Source: Granulicella sp. (lineage in GTDB: Bacteria; Acidobacteriota; Terriglobia; Terriglobales; Acidobacteriaceae). Taken from it: a stretch of DNA of 45,576 bases. The notes under the pieces were generated by a model. It did not search any database, was not told where the DNA came from, and worked only from the letters and a program-made list of their open reading frames with translations. The DNA is taken from positions 3,021 through 48,596 of the forward strand of contig PKWK01000142.1 of the NCBI GenBank assembly GCA_003133205.1. The letters run 5' to 3'. Numbering within the stretch: the stretch's first letter is position 1; each line of letters starts with the position of its first letter. The translations under genes were made by a program, and so were the position numbers. Of this stretch, positions 9,901-19,400 are shown one piece after another.

Positions 9901-9949
9901 GGAGGGATTGCTCGACTTGCATTCGCTGCATTTGGCCTGAGTTCATCAT
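6911..9949 (-). CDS. Two-component sensor histidine kinase with double beta-propeller sensor
   Basis: Inner-membrane sensor kinase of 1012 aa resembling the sensor halves of hybrid regulators in polysaccharide-utilisation loci. I count 14 Reg_prop-type blade motifs (LWIGTTGGL, LWAGTEGGG, LWVGTDNGL, IWIGTQAGM, LWIGTDGGG and others), which fits two seven-blade propellers. A Y_Y_Y-type domain (about 690-755, FRYKLENFDSGW and YTNLPAGHYRFRV) follows, then a membrane helix (about 765-785), HisKA_3 with His811 in REMHDTVIQG, and a HATPase domain (VTDHGCGFP, HYGIVGMRERIQRLGG, PGSGTTVRF). The N-terminus is hydrophobic (signal or first membrane segment). The start has GGAAG about 7 nt upstream. The periplasmic propellers probably sense a glycan fragment; with GH53 and GH35 downstream, galacto-oligosaccharide is the natural guess. 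Confidence 0.94.
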   Translation of the reverse strand: MMNSGQMQRMQVEQSLPGRFICAFVTALLRRNLLRLLGWVPMLLFGVAGFTGTAIETPQQYTRTVWRVSDGLPEDTVQALAESKDGLLWIGTTGGLARFDGAHIQLYGPGMAQALSVNSIFCLTPGKDGSLWAGTEGGGLLRLRGNGLRVYSAIDGLTEAFVRTVFEDDRGRLWVGTDNGLFVLEGERLRRVDQGAITPMGVHSITEDHEHRIWAGGSQLIAIDPDGNAKVFAVPGSYSETAVKRILETRDGTVWVGTVGGLQRLVDGQFRTVPGIHATVRTLLQTSDDTLWIGTIGEGLWTYRDGRLTRVSGPGILPSDTVLSIFEDDQRQIWIGTQAGMVRLNRTMVSLVPLPEEGDPDFETISGDDMGDLWVAAHHLYLIRDRTAHRVIYPSIGTVPVRNVYRAHDGSLWIGTDGGGVYNIRGADIRHYTAPAELTNNFIRGFLESHDGHMWIATDGGVSRIGRDGAAGFTVKNGLAYMSTRSLLEDRSANIWIGTDRGLSCWAAGSFRQNDATRKLADEKVWSIMQDRNGTIWFGTRDHGLFRFRDGAVQQYTVAQGLPSNSLYQILQDRRGTYWLTSPNLIASAEETELSGPYPSGDRPISVKVYSMPFGGDGAQFYGGRQPSGFLAPDGSVWFPTTRGAANVQTTKPAPVEPPRAVLDDLVEDGRSIVPGDGLQVPAYVARLSFAFGAISLRSQEGVRFRYKLENFDSGWNMSAANRSATYTNLPAGHYRFRVAVFDTADPAIVNETSLSFTKTPFFYQTWWFYTLAGLLVVLIAWAIYRQRVRQIQTRFSAVLEERNRLAREMHDTVIQGCTGTSALLEAMASTATEKRTTDSELLEYARLQIRKTINEAREAVWNMRQEREKAINLVQALGGAVTQMKREYGSTVSFAHNVDRLDVGASGAHEIIMTVREALYNSIQHSGTDHVQLDVQGSEEGNLIISVTDHGCGFPADKTFLEKEGHYGIVGMRERIQRLGGRFDLSSEPGSGTTVRFVLSRSKGRMRAQRS

Positions 9950-10137
9950 CGCGCACTTCCGCGCCCGTTTAACTCGAAAAGCGGCGTCAGCAAGATGACC
10001 GAAACAAGGATGGAACTATCGAATCCTTTGGGCGGTCTCTGAAAGACGCGCAGAATGTTCCATGTAAACACCAGGTGAACTTCTGTCCTTCCCGCGGACC
10101 GGATGTGCCCTTGACGCGGACTCAGAATAACACGCAG

Positions 10138-10152
10138 GAAAAGCGCTTCACT
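10138..10152. promoter_or_regulatory. LacI-operator-like palindrome upstream of the kinase gene
   Basis: The gap 9950-10227 between the sensor kinase gene and the recombinase remnant holds no gene. Its one notable element is AAGCGCTT (10141-10148) inside GGAAAAGCGCTTCAC. This matches the AAnCGnTT core of LacI-family operators, which also occurs at 41886-41897 before the second TonB receptor. It is about 190 nt upstream of the kinase start. A short palindrome can occur by chance, so this is weak. Confidence 0.25.
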
Positions 10153-10227
10153 ACCGTCGGTTGCAAGAGCCCGCTGCCACGATTAAGAGTCCGCCTTATC
10201 AGTGATCCGGAAACTGTGTGAGAGTTT

Positions 10228-10875
10228 CTAGAAGATCAGTCCTAACAAATCGGCCAGAGTTTGCCGACGCGCCTGCATCGGACTACGGCTGATTCTCAAC
10301 TGACGAGAACAGGGCTTAGCTCGTTTCCACTCGCTCGATGCCAATTCTGCTCGACGCAAGCCACAACCCAACAGAATTGCGATCATCGCCAGATCGCGAT
10401 TGTTCCGAAGAGTATCGCCGTCAGACTTCTCCAGTAGCCTTCGGCACTGTTCGAGATTTAGCCAGTTTCCGGATCTTTGCCCCAATTGCTTGACGCCCTT
10501 AACTCGTCGAATGCCGGCAGCTAACTCCGGGCTCAAAAGACCCGAATCTGCTACTTCGTATGCGAGGCGCCGCACAGCGGCTAGCCTTTGATTGATAGTT
10601 GCTGCGGCCAACCCAAGCGACTCCAGGTGCAAGCGGAATCTGAGTACGACTGTTCGATTCAATGCAAGGCGCGGCTCAGAACAGTACCAGGCGATGAATT
10701 GATCCATCGCGAATCGATAGTTCCGCCGTGATCTCGGCGAACTCAGGCTGTTAAGCACGGAAGATTTCGCGTGATCCAGATCCGGCAGGCGGAGAATGAC
10801 CTTACCACGGTTACGCTTCTTATATTTCTTATGCATACGAGCGGCCTCCCCGCCGCAGGTATGCCATTTATGCAC
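10228..10875 (-). pseudogene. Truncated tyrosine recombinase/integrase (N-terminal half)
   Basis: The 215-aa frame begins like a XerC/D-type recombinase. A SAM-like core-binding domain (about 45-130, with SRRNYRFAMDQFIAWY and ATINQRLAAVRRLAYE) is followed by the start of the catalytic domain with the first catalytic Arg in ILLGCGLRRAELA. Right after that the sequence stops resembling the family and ends in an unrelated basic tail. The HxxR, second His/Trp and Tyr nucleophile motifs are absent. At about 215 aa against roughly 300 or more it cannot be an active recombinase. The true start may be the internal Met 13 residues in. It marks one flank of the accessory region that ends at the integrase remnants near 40 kb. 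Confidence 0.8.
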
Positions 10876-10993
10876 GAATCCAAATGGTCGTCCTCATCAT
10901 TTTCTGGCGAAGCCAAAGCCAAAGAGCGCACAGGCGATTTTGCGTGAATCGAGACCGATAGAGGGCCTCGGCCTGGCCGGGACTTGTCGACGG

Positions 10994-12540
10994 CTAGTTT
11001 GCCGCAAACTCCTGCACCGCCTGCTTGGCGCCGGCAAGGTTTGTCAGCTTCATCTCGGCGTACTTGCGCGAGAGCACCACACCCGGCGCACCCGCGTTTA
11101 GCGCCGCCAAGGTGGCCGCGTGTACATCGGCGGGTTGAGTGCGTTTCTCATTCAGCTCGGTTGGCACGTCGATATCGATGCCCGGATAGATCGGGATTGC
11201 ACCCTGCACGTCTGCGATGGCACGCTTGGTCTCAATCGCCACCGTGGCGGCTGAAAGCCCAGTGGTCGGCAGCTTGTCCAGCGTTGCTTCCCCCGTATAA
11301 CCGAAGAAGGCGTAGTGCATGTCCAGCACTCGCTCCGGCGACATGTCGCGAAACACAGTTGACTGGACATTGCGGATATACTGCGCCATTCGCGGCCCTC
11401 CGCAGTTGTTGTAAGGGCAAGGCTTCAGGTAATCGGAGAACGGCACGAGCCGCGCATAGTTGGTATCCGCGCTGTAGAAGGGGCTCATGGTCACCACATG
11501 CATGATGTGCCAGCCCACCTGCAGGTGCGGGTTGATCGCCTTGGCGGTGCCGTAGATGAGCGCGTACATCTCCTCCTGACTGGTGTACCAGAAGCGCTCC
11601 CAGGCGAAGATCTCCGGGAACTCGAGGAACAGCCGCCACAGCCCGACGAAGTTTCCATCAGGCGGGGCTGGTCCGGCTTGCGTGCGGCTTACCCAGTGGT
11701 CGAGCGCAATGTATCCTTCGCGCGCCCTGACCCCGTCCAGACCTATCTCCTTCGCCTTGCGGATGCAGTACTGGCAGAAGCAGTTCGCCGTGGAGCTGCG
11801 TCGCGGAAATACCCTGTTGAAGCTCGCGCCGATGGTGTTGTTCAACGGGCCCTGGCGCTCGGACTCCCACATGATGCCGTCGATGTCGTTATTGGTCGCC
11901 CAGTCGGAGACCATGGCCGCGAGGAAAGCGCGTGCATTCGGGTGTTGAAGCAGGTGGTGCCGCCGGTTCGGCCGTAGAGATCTACCTCGGCGACCTGCTC
12001 GAAGTTCGGAATGAGCTTCGGATTGTAGTTCTCTTCGAAGAGCGCGTAGGTGCGCATGCCATTGGCCTTCGCGCGAGGAATCACATCGGCGAGCACATCG
12101 AACTCGCCCAGTTCCGGCGCGCGGATATCCTTGATGGGCGAGTCCGCGTAGAACTCGGGATGCACTCGCGTGAAGCTGCCCCCGTGCACCCGGTCGTACT
12201 CCTGCACGCCGTGGTCCGGCAGCGGTTCGCCATGCACCTGGCGTCCGGCGAGACCGGTGCCGTAGGTAAATACCGTAGCCATCACCACATTCACTGCAGC
12301 CGTCTCCTGCAGGGTGTGTAAGCAGGCGTCCACGCCTTCATCGACGAAGGAACGTCCGCCGATCTGGATGGCCACAAACTTATCGGTTCCGGCGCCGCCC
12401 TTCGCGGCCGGCTTCGGCAGAGCCTGATTCGCGGGCTGCGCGAAGAGATTGCTCCCGGCTGCCATAGCCAGGGTCGGCACAGCCATTTGCAGAAATTGCC
12501 GGCGCGAAGCATCTGGCGCACTCTGTTCTTCGTCTCTCAT
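10994..12540 (-). pseudogene. Tat-exported TIM-barrel-like protein, frameshifted
   Basis: Two overlapping minus-strand frames (11842-12540 and 10994-11914) join into one protein of about 514 aa. The N-terminal frame has a Tat signal (SRRQFLQMAVPTLAMAAGS) and runs well to GGTTCFNT. The other frame takes over as NARAFLAAMVSDWATNNDID. Adding one C to the ACCCG at 11940-11942 restores CFNTPNARAFLAAM, so one base appears lost there, by mutation or sequencing error. The body has features of a (beta/alpha)-barrel glycosidase-like protein: DGIMWESERQGPL, a CFCQYC cysteine pair, WHIMHVV, GIDIDVP. I do not recognise the exact family. It is transcribed divergently from the Tat-exported gene at 12728 across a GntR-like palindrome. 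Confidence 0.75.
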
Positions 12541-12614
12541 CGCTTTCCTCCGTGCTCTGTGACAGAGCGGTTCAGCGTTTCATGAATGAGCTGGCAGAAC
12601 TGTAGCGAGGGTAA

Positions 12615-12636
12615 ACAAATACGAATTTGTATACAA
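12615..12636. promoter_or_regulatory. GntR-type operator candidate between divergent genes
   Basis: Two overlapping perfect inverted repeats: ACAAAT-ACGA-ATTTGT (12615-12630) and the 10-bp palindrome TTGTATACAA (12627-12636). The latter fits the GT-n-n-AC core typical of GntR-family operators. The site sits in the 187-nt gap between the divergent Tat-exported genes, 75 nt from one start and 92 nt from the other, where a repressor could control both. No GntR gene is in the window. Confidence 0.45.
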
Positions 12637-12727
12637 CAGGGAACTCTTCGGCTATAAATCTTCTAACGGCAAAGCATCTCATCCCCCTAAAGTTTGCCCA
12701 TCTTCGAATGAGATTTTGAGGTCTGTC

Positions 12728-15088
12728 ATGGATAGAAGAAATTTCCTGAAGAGCGTTGCCGCAAGTACCGCTGCGCTGCACAGCCTGGCTACCCAAGCAG
12801 AATCGGGCAATACGCCTGCTTTGTGGCAGGGTACGTCCCAGAGTACTCAGCCAGCGGCGTCGGTCTCCGTGGAAGGCCACACCCTACTCTGCCGCTTCCA
12901 CCGCGGCAAAGAGGCATGGACGGTCTACGAGGATCTGCGCTCGCGGGACGGGAACCTGACCTTCGTCTCGTCCGCGGGCACCGCTCGCGTCTTGCGCAAG
13001 ACGGCGGAAGCGACCTTTGCCGACGACGGGCCGCCGCATCTCGGCCTCGATATCAAGGACATCGGCATGTCGGGCCCGGATCTGCTTGCCGATAAGCTCC
13101 TCGCCAACGGCGATCCCAACGAAGATGAGGTCCGGCGTGCGGCGCCGCCGATGAACTCGTCTCACCCCACAACTCCCAACCCTAACTACCGCCCCACCTG
13201 GAATACTTTCGTGGGAACGCGCGAATGCTCGGATACGATGCCGATCTATCCCAGCGGCAACACTCGAACCTATCATCCCGTCCAGTACTTCAAGGAACTG
13301 ACGCAGGAACGCGCCAACAATCGCCACGAGGGCCTGGTCGGCGGCTGGATGCCTGCGGTCCGCAAGGTGATGCCCGGCGATAACGGCTCCCACTACGAGA
13401 TCGTCGTCTTTGGCGACGTGCTCGCGAGAGACCGTTTCATCGTCCAGACCTGGCACCGGACCTCGCACATCGAAGCCGGCAAGGTCACCAAGGTTGAGTA
13501 CGGCTACAGCTATCCCGCCTACACCCGCCGCCGTCAGGATCCGAAGCCTGAAGAGTTCTACCTCGGCATGCTCCACTTCGCCGAGTACTGGGAGCGGCAG
13601 ATGGACACCCTGACCCCGATCACGCTGCCTGACCAGAGCTGGACCGACATGGTCCGCTATGCCTTCGTCAAAGAGCAGATGGTTCGCCCGGGCGGCGTGT
13701 ACCCCAAGTACGGCGCAGTGGACCGCGACTACTACGGCCCGGAGTACGACGGCTTCCAGGACATCTTCACCATGGCTCTGTATGCCAACCTGGAGTGCGG
13801 TCGTTTCGATCTCGCCCGCGAAATCTTCGACAACTACTACACCGATTTCACGGACGCGAAGGGCATGATCAACATGCGCGGCGCCGAAACCGCACAGTTC
13901 GGCCTAACGCTCTTCCTCATCTCTCGCTACTACAATCTGACCGGCGACAAGACACTGATCCTGAAACATCGCGAAAAGATTGAAGCTGCGGCCATGATAC
14001 TCGCCGAGTTGCACGACGAAGCGCTCGCCTTGCCTGCTTCCGATCCGGGGCACGGCCTTATCCATGGCTGGTGCGAGTCTGACTCCTGCCTCGCCGCGGA
14101 TCCGTCTGTCTGGAATAAGCCGTACTATGCCAACAGCGCGTTCACGGTTCGCGGCTGGCGCGAGATTGCCGCCACATGGCGCACGCTCAAGCTCTCCGGA
14201 TCAGAACCCTTGGCTGCGGACTGGATTCGCCGGGCCGACCAGTTGCAGAAGACCCTGATCGCAAGTATCGACGTCAACACCCGCCGCGACCTCCAGCCGC
14301 CTTACGTCCCCATTCTTCCCGGCAGTAAGCTGACCTTCCGCGAATCCATGGAGAAGGAGCGGCCCAGCGAGCAGCAGTGGTCCCACCGATGCTACGCGGA
14401 ACTCCTGCAGCCTGCTGTGATCCCTGCAGCGCAGCTCAACACCATCATCGATTGCATGCGTGCCCATGGGGCAACCACCGTCGGCGTCGTCGCGAACGTC
14501 GGCCGCCCCAACCCCAACGGACGGGCTATTCTCGGCTTCATCTCCTACGGTTACGCCAAGACGCTCCTCCGCCTCAACCGGATCGAGGAATACATTCTTT
14601 TCCTCTACACACACCGCTATCATGACCACTCGCGAGGAAGCTGGACCGCAGGTGAGGTCTCAGGCATCACGGGAGGCGGCGCGATCTTCTGTATTCCCGC
14701 CCAGCAGACGATTCCCCTCCTGGTTCGCTGGATGCTGGTGTTTGAAGACGAAGACGAGGATCACCTCCACTTCGGTCGCGCTCTCCCCCGCGACTGGGTG
14801 GCCTCGGGCAAACCGATCGCGATCCTCGGTGCGCCTACCCGTTGGGGGCGAGTCGACTACCGTCTCGAAACCCGCGGCGCAAACACCCTGGTTACCGTGA
14901 TAAATCTCCCTGCCAAAGGCGCCTTGCCGAAGGAGTTGCATGTCACCTTCCGAATCCCGGCAGGCAGGAGCCTCACCGGCGCAACGGTCAATGGCCACTC
15001 CGCAACGTTCACCGGCCCACATAACGACGCAATCGTTATCACTCCAGGCACGGACCGTCACTTTGAAGTGGTAACGCAGCTTTCCTGA
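12728..15088 (+). CDS. Tat-exported protein, possible six-hairpin glycosidase fold, function unknown
   Basis: 786-aa protein. The start is ATG 12728, with GAGG 6 nt upstream; a TTG 12 nt earlier is in frame but has no clear ribosome site. The N-terminus MDRRNFLKSVAASTAALHSL is a Tat signal, so the folded protein is exported. The N-terminal third is beta-rich. The middle (about 300-600) has helical, aromatic-rich segments (YDGFQDIFTMALYANLECGRF, FGLTLFLISRYYNLTGDKTL, HGWCESDSCLAADPSVWNKP) that suggest an alpha/alpha toroid as in several glycoside hydrolases and lyases. The C-terminus (from about 690, WGRVDYRLETRG and HVTFRIPAGRSLTGATVNG) looks like the beta-sandwich that closes such enzymes. 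A glycan-processing role is an inference; I cannot name a family. Confidence 0.82.
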   Translation: MDRRNFLKSVAASTAALHSLATQAESGNTPALWQGTSQSTQPAASVSVEGHTLLCRFHRGKEAWTVYEDLRSRDGNLTFVSSAGTARVLRKTAEATFADDGPPHLGLDIKDIGMSGPDLLADKLLANGDPNEDEVRRAAPPMNSSHPTTPNPNYRPTWNTFVGTRECSDTMPIYPSGNTRTYHPVQYFKELTQERANNRHEGLVGGWMPAVRKVMPGDNGSHYEIVVFGDVLARDRFIVQTWHRTSHIEAGKVTKVEYGYSYPAYTRRRQDPKPEEFYLGMLHFAEYWERQMDTLTPITLPDQSWTDMVRYAFVKEQMVRPGGVYPKYGAVDRDYYGPEYDGFQDIFTMALYANLECGRFDLAREIFDNYYTDFTDAKGMINMRGAETAQFGLTLFLISRYYNLTGDKTLILKHREKIEAAAMILAELHDEALALPASDPGHGLIHGWCESDSCLAADPSVWNKPYYANSAFTVRGWREIAATWRTLKLSGSEPLAADWIRRADQLQKTLIASIDVNTRRDLQPPYVPILPGSKLTFRESMEKERPSEQQWSHRCYAELLQPAVIPAAQLNTIIDCMRAHGATTVGVVANVGRPNPNGRAILGFISYGYAKTLLRLNRIEEYILFLYTHRYHDHSRGSWTAGEVSGITGGGAIFCIPAQQTIPLLVRWMLVFEDEDEDHLHFGRALPRDWVASGKPIAILGAPTRWGRVDYRLETRGANTLVTVINLPAKGALPKELHVTFRIPAGRSLTGATVNGHSATFTGPHNDAIVITPGTDRHFEVVTQLS

Positions 15089-15156
15089 GAAAACTGCGGT
15101 TGGAAACTGTCGCCGGTGAACTATTTCCGTCGACCGTAGATACAGAAGCCGCTACA

Positions 15157-15475
15157 AGATGACATCTGCGCAATGGCGAGATCGTCGAAATCGCTGAGAA
15201 CGGCCTCATGCTCGCCGCCTTCAGTTTCGCCACGTACACCTCTGTCGTTCATCCGATCCAGTCCGGCGACCGCTTAGTTCTCTACGCGCACGGCTCGTCC
15301 GAAGCCACAAACATCTATCGCGAGAAGTTCGGCTGCCAGCGCCTCCACTGACTGGCTCGCGAAACCGCCAACCTCCCTCAAGCTGAAGCCGCCGACCACA
15401 TTCATTTTCTCAATTCAGCCGAGGTCCGCTGCGCAAGGCGACGACCTTACGCTCTTCTCTGCCACTACACGGAGT
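15157..15475 (+). pseudogene. RsbU/SpoIIE-type PP2C phosphatase, C-terminal remnant
   Basis: No long frame exists here, but the translation from 15163 reads HLRNGEIVEIAENGLMLAAF, then SFATYTSVVHPIQSGDRLVL and YAHGSSEATN. This matches the end of the SpoIIE/RsbU phosphatase domain, where the family has GDRLVLYTDGVTEA. After FGCQRLH comes an in-frame TGA (15349-15351). The same frame continues with LARETANLPQAEAADHI, typical of the family C-terminus, and QGDDLTLFSATT appears one frame over. So there is a nonsense codon, a frameshift, loss of most of the gene, and DG changed to HG at the metal site. It is a dead fragment with no visible promoter or start. Confidence 0.72.
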
Positions 15476-15929
15476 AGGTTCCTGCGAATCGTCGCGCATT
15501 CGACGTGAACCATTGGCAGTTAAGGGATTATGAGCTCGTTTGTGTTCCCTACGCCGTCTGAACAGCATCACTACTGCCGGATAACAACCCCCCAATCACT
15601 CTTGGTGAGGAATCAATAGATGATTCGGCACGGGCTATTCCCTCCCCTATTGCCGTTTTGGAGAGGATATCTCTGCCCGCAACCGCTGCCGCATGTCTCT
15701 TCTCAGGGAACCTGATTGTGGGGGGCACGCGAACTAAGATGGCAGCCGGCGCTGCTTATAGGAAGAGCGTGGGGGGCGAACTTCCGCGCCACGAAGAACA
15801 CTATCTGGCAGACCATAAAATTCTCAGTACGCTGCGGCAGTGAGATGAATGTCCGTAGTCCCGCTGAAACTCGAGGATGGCCGTTACGCTTGCCGGCCCG
15901 TCTTGCCGCTGCGAACAATGACCTTCAAG

Positions 15930-16015
15930 TGTCAGGTTAGAGTCTTTGATCATCCCGACAACATGTCAGGTAATTCGTAAAACGACTCTAGCCGGACAGA
16001 GAAAAGTGTCAGGTT
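15930..16015. repeat. Three direct repeats of TGTCAGGT
   Basis: TGTCAGGT occurs at 15930, 15964 and 16007 (two of the three preceded by AAG), with spacings of 34 and 43 nt. Clustered short direct repeats like this can be regulator sites or remains of a dispersed intergenic repeat. Nothing nearby decides which. Confidence 0.5.
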
Positions 16016-16027
16016 TGTCTGTGGCGT

Positions 16028-16041
16028 TGGGGTATACCCCA
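16028..16041. other. 14-bp perfect palindrome
   Basis: TGGGGTATACCCCA is a perfect 14-bp palindrome lying 13 nt after the last TGTCAGGT repeat, in non-coding DNA. It could be an operator or part of the same dispersed repeat. The nearest gene start is far away, so a promoter role is not supported. Confidence 0.45.
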
Positions 16042-16421
16042 TTCTGACGACATGTGCCCATAGCATTTGAAGGCTGGACGGGTGATGTAACCTTGCATTT
16101 TCGGTTATCGGCTATCGGTGCAAGCCGTGCACCCGGACACCATCATCTGCCAAGACCTCAAAAGTGATTCAGCTTAGAATTCTTCCGCTCCGACCCGAAT
16201 CATCACGAGTAAGGTTCGGGTTAATCGGGTGCGAGTATCTTTGGCGATCAGTCTCTGCCTGCCGCGGTCAATCGAGGATCGAGGATATTCTTAAGGAAAC
16301 ATACAATTCTCCTCGAGCTGCCCCGTAATACAAGTAGCGGTCATGTGAGGTCAGCCTGTGATGGTTAAGCTCCTGTCCCGCGCGGCAGCACGAACGGCAA
16401 GAATCTACTTCCAGTATCTTG

Positions 16422-19400
16422 CTACGGAGTAGCCGGGTGCGCCAGTCCGAGAAGTTGCAGAAGTTGGGTCCAGTAGCTTGCAGAGGCTTGATCGCCCGTG
16501 CCATAGGTGGTGATGGTGAGCGGAGACTGTGCGTCGTCGCTGACCAGAGAAAAATCCGCAGCGAGGGGGCCGCCGCCGGAGGGTGTAAAGATAAAGGTGA
16601 TGTCGAACTCTCCGCCAGGCGCAATCACAACGGGAAAGGCAGGCACGGGAGAGAGGGAAAAATCGTTGCTGCCATTGGTCTGATTGATCGCGGAGATGTT
16701 GAGAGGCGCGGTGCCGACGTTGAACAACTGCACGGGAAGAGTACGATCCTTGCCGCTGACGACGGTTCCGAAACCGACGAACGCGAGGGGATTCGTGCCT
16801 AGGCGCGGAAGCAGGCCAGTGTTCACCCCCGTGCCACTCGCGGGGATGAGACGTGTGGGCTGCGTTGAGTCGTTACTTGTGATTTCCAACAGAACGAAGA
16901 AGTCTCCTGGGGCGGTTGGAGCGAAGGTGACTTGAAATTCCTGCGTGGCGCCGGGGGCGATGGAAACGGGCAGTGCAGGCGTGGCTCCGAAGTGGAATGG
17001 GAAAATGCCGATAACGCTTGTCGCGAAAATATCGAGACTGGCGTCGCCGCAGTTATAGACGAACATCGAGAGTGTGACGGACTGGCCTGTTGCCACCGTA
17101 CCAAAGGCAAGGTTGGAATCTATCGCAAAAGTGGGGCCAGTGGGGCGCGAGACCTCAAAGCAGCTTCGTCCATAGGTGCCCACGCGCAGGACGGGCGGCG
17201 AGACGGAGTTGTCGATCGCCAGTGAGTTGCAGCAGACCATGGGCAGCCCGGCACCGTAGATCTTCCAGGTGGCAGTGCCTGTGGCAGTCGGTCCGGTCCC
17301 GGTGACGGTGGCGTCGGTGGAGCGGAGGACGCCTGCGTCCCCGGCGACGACGATCGCGGGCGGAGTTACGCTGGTGTCGAAGACAACTGAGCGCAACGGC
17401 AGGTCGGGAAGATTGCCAACCGGGCCATTCCCGTCGGTGCCGCTCACATCGTTCCAGGTGGCCCCGCCGTCAAGCGTGAGAAGTACATGTCGCGTTCGAA
17501 ACTTGGCATGGATTCCGGAGACTCCGCCGTAGACAACTGCAACGCGCTGGGTGTTGGTGGGGTCGATGGCGATGTGATTGACGGGACCCCTTGTCCCCGC
17601 GCCGCGCGGAGTAACGACGAGCGGGGCTACGTCCCACGTAAGTGCGCCATCCAGGGAGCAGTGGACAGAGCCGTCGAACGCGCCCACCCAAACCAGGCCT
17701 GCCGCGGCCGAGGTCGTGACAATGCAGGTGATGAAGTCCGCCGGGGCCAGTGGGGTGGCGACGAAGATCAGACCCGAATCAATACTCTTGTAGAGGACCT
17801 TGCCTTCGCTGACATAGACGGTCCTGGCGGCGGGAACAGTGCCGGTCTGCTCAAGCGCGATGGCGCGGGCGTAACTAGGCGGAGGGTTTGTGAGTCCGTG
17901 GCCGATGGTGGAGGGTTTGTCGTAGGTGGCCTTCCAGGTTGCTGCCGAGTCGGTGGACTTGATGAAATACTCGTTGTCGAAGCCGTAGACGATAGTGGGA
18001 TCGGTTGGATCGACTGCAACCAGCCACCCATCGCCGTTGATTCCCGCATGCCATTGGCCTGCGAGGTCGGTGGTAGGGCGATGGCCGCTGGTGCCGGTGT
18101 CCTGGCAGCCACCGTAGGTGTAGCCGTTGTTGGCTGAGCCTTTGCCTATATCGATGCCGCGGAAGAGATTTGCCGCGATCGACCCATTGATGGCGGTCCA
18201 GGTGAGGCCGCCGTCGCCGCTCTTCGCGATGCCGCCATCGGTCCCCGTGTAGAGTGTGGTGGGTGGTGCGACTGCTGGCGGAACTGGCGCCGCAGGGCGG
18301 TGGGTTGCCGGACTGAAGACGAGGGCATGGTTGTCCCAGTGAACTTTGCTGTCGGTGATGGCATGGGGCAGGAAGGTGCCTCCACCGTCGATGGAGAGCC
18401 GTACCTGCTGGAACCCCGCGTACACGCGCTTGGAGTTGAGTGGGTCTACGCCGACGGTCAGGTCGTAGTTGGTCTGGGTGAAGCCATCGCCGGCGGCGAC
18501 TGCCTTGAGACTGTTGAGGACCGTCCAGTGCTCGCCGGAATCCCGAGACCGAAAAAAACCGACATAGGCTCCGGTGTTGTCTGCGAGATTGATCTGGACG
18601 CTGGCATAGAAGACCGAACTGTTTGCGGTCGCACCATCGAACTGGGACTGGGCGACCACAAAGGAGCTGTAGGGCAATGATGGCGCACCAGGATTGGCGA
18701 AGAGGTTGGCGGGGAAGGTGATTCCGGCGTCGTTGGATTGCAGGAGGCCAACGACAGGAAGTGCGACGCCGTTGCCATCCTTAGAGCCTCCAGCGACTCC
18801 GGCATATACAACGCTTGCGGGGGTAGCGGAGTCGAGGAAGAGGCAGCAGATTTTGCCCTCGACAACGGGCTTGCGGTCGTTGAAGTCGGGGGCATTGGCC
18901 CCGAAGTTGCGCCCTCCGTCCACCGAACGATAGAGGCCTAGATTCGTCGCCACCAGCAAGCAGTCGGCGGCGGGGCAGACAATTCGGTTGATACCGACAC
19001 TGGCGAAAATACTCCCAAAGTAACCTCCGTCGACAATGCTCCAGGTAAGACCCGCGTCGGCGGTTCGATAAATGCCAGCGCCCTTGGTGAAAGCTCCGCC
19101 CCCGTCGAAGAGATTGCCGCTGCCACCATAGAGAATCTGGGAGTTGGTCGGATCCATGGCGACTGCACCCATGGAAATGGAAAACATCTGGTCAGTGAGA
19201 GGAACCCAGATGGTGCCGCCATCTGTGGTCTTCCAGATGCCGCCGTCGTCTGTGGTGATATAGATGGTCTGGTCGGAGGCGCCCGATGGATCGATGAGAA
19301 TGTCGGTGACTTCGCCGGCGTCGGGGCCGGTACCCATGTAGATCTGGTCGCCATTGACGACCAGCGGCGCGGGGCCAATCTGCGTCCAAAGCACGCTCGC

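Larger units (their letters stand above)
15476..16421. other. Gene-free stretch with short repeats
   Basis: I find no convincing coding sequence: the small frames here lack ribosome sites and family features. It contains the TGTCAGGT repeats and the palindrome listed separately, and a 7-bp inverted repeat (ACCCGAA at 16193-16199, TTCGGGT at 16215-16221). GTGCA and TGCAC also form a small inverted repeat near 16118-16132. A doubled TCGAGGA (about 16269-16284) lies beyond the stop of the gene ending at 16422. No clear terminator with a T-run was found for the large operon. Confidence 0.5.

Noticed and set aside
10960..10985. CGGCCTGGCCG as a terminator of the frameshifted gene
   Set aside because: The stem is short with a loop of 1-3 nt and has no T-run on the minus strand.
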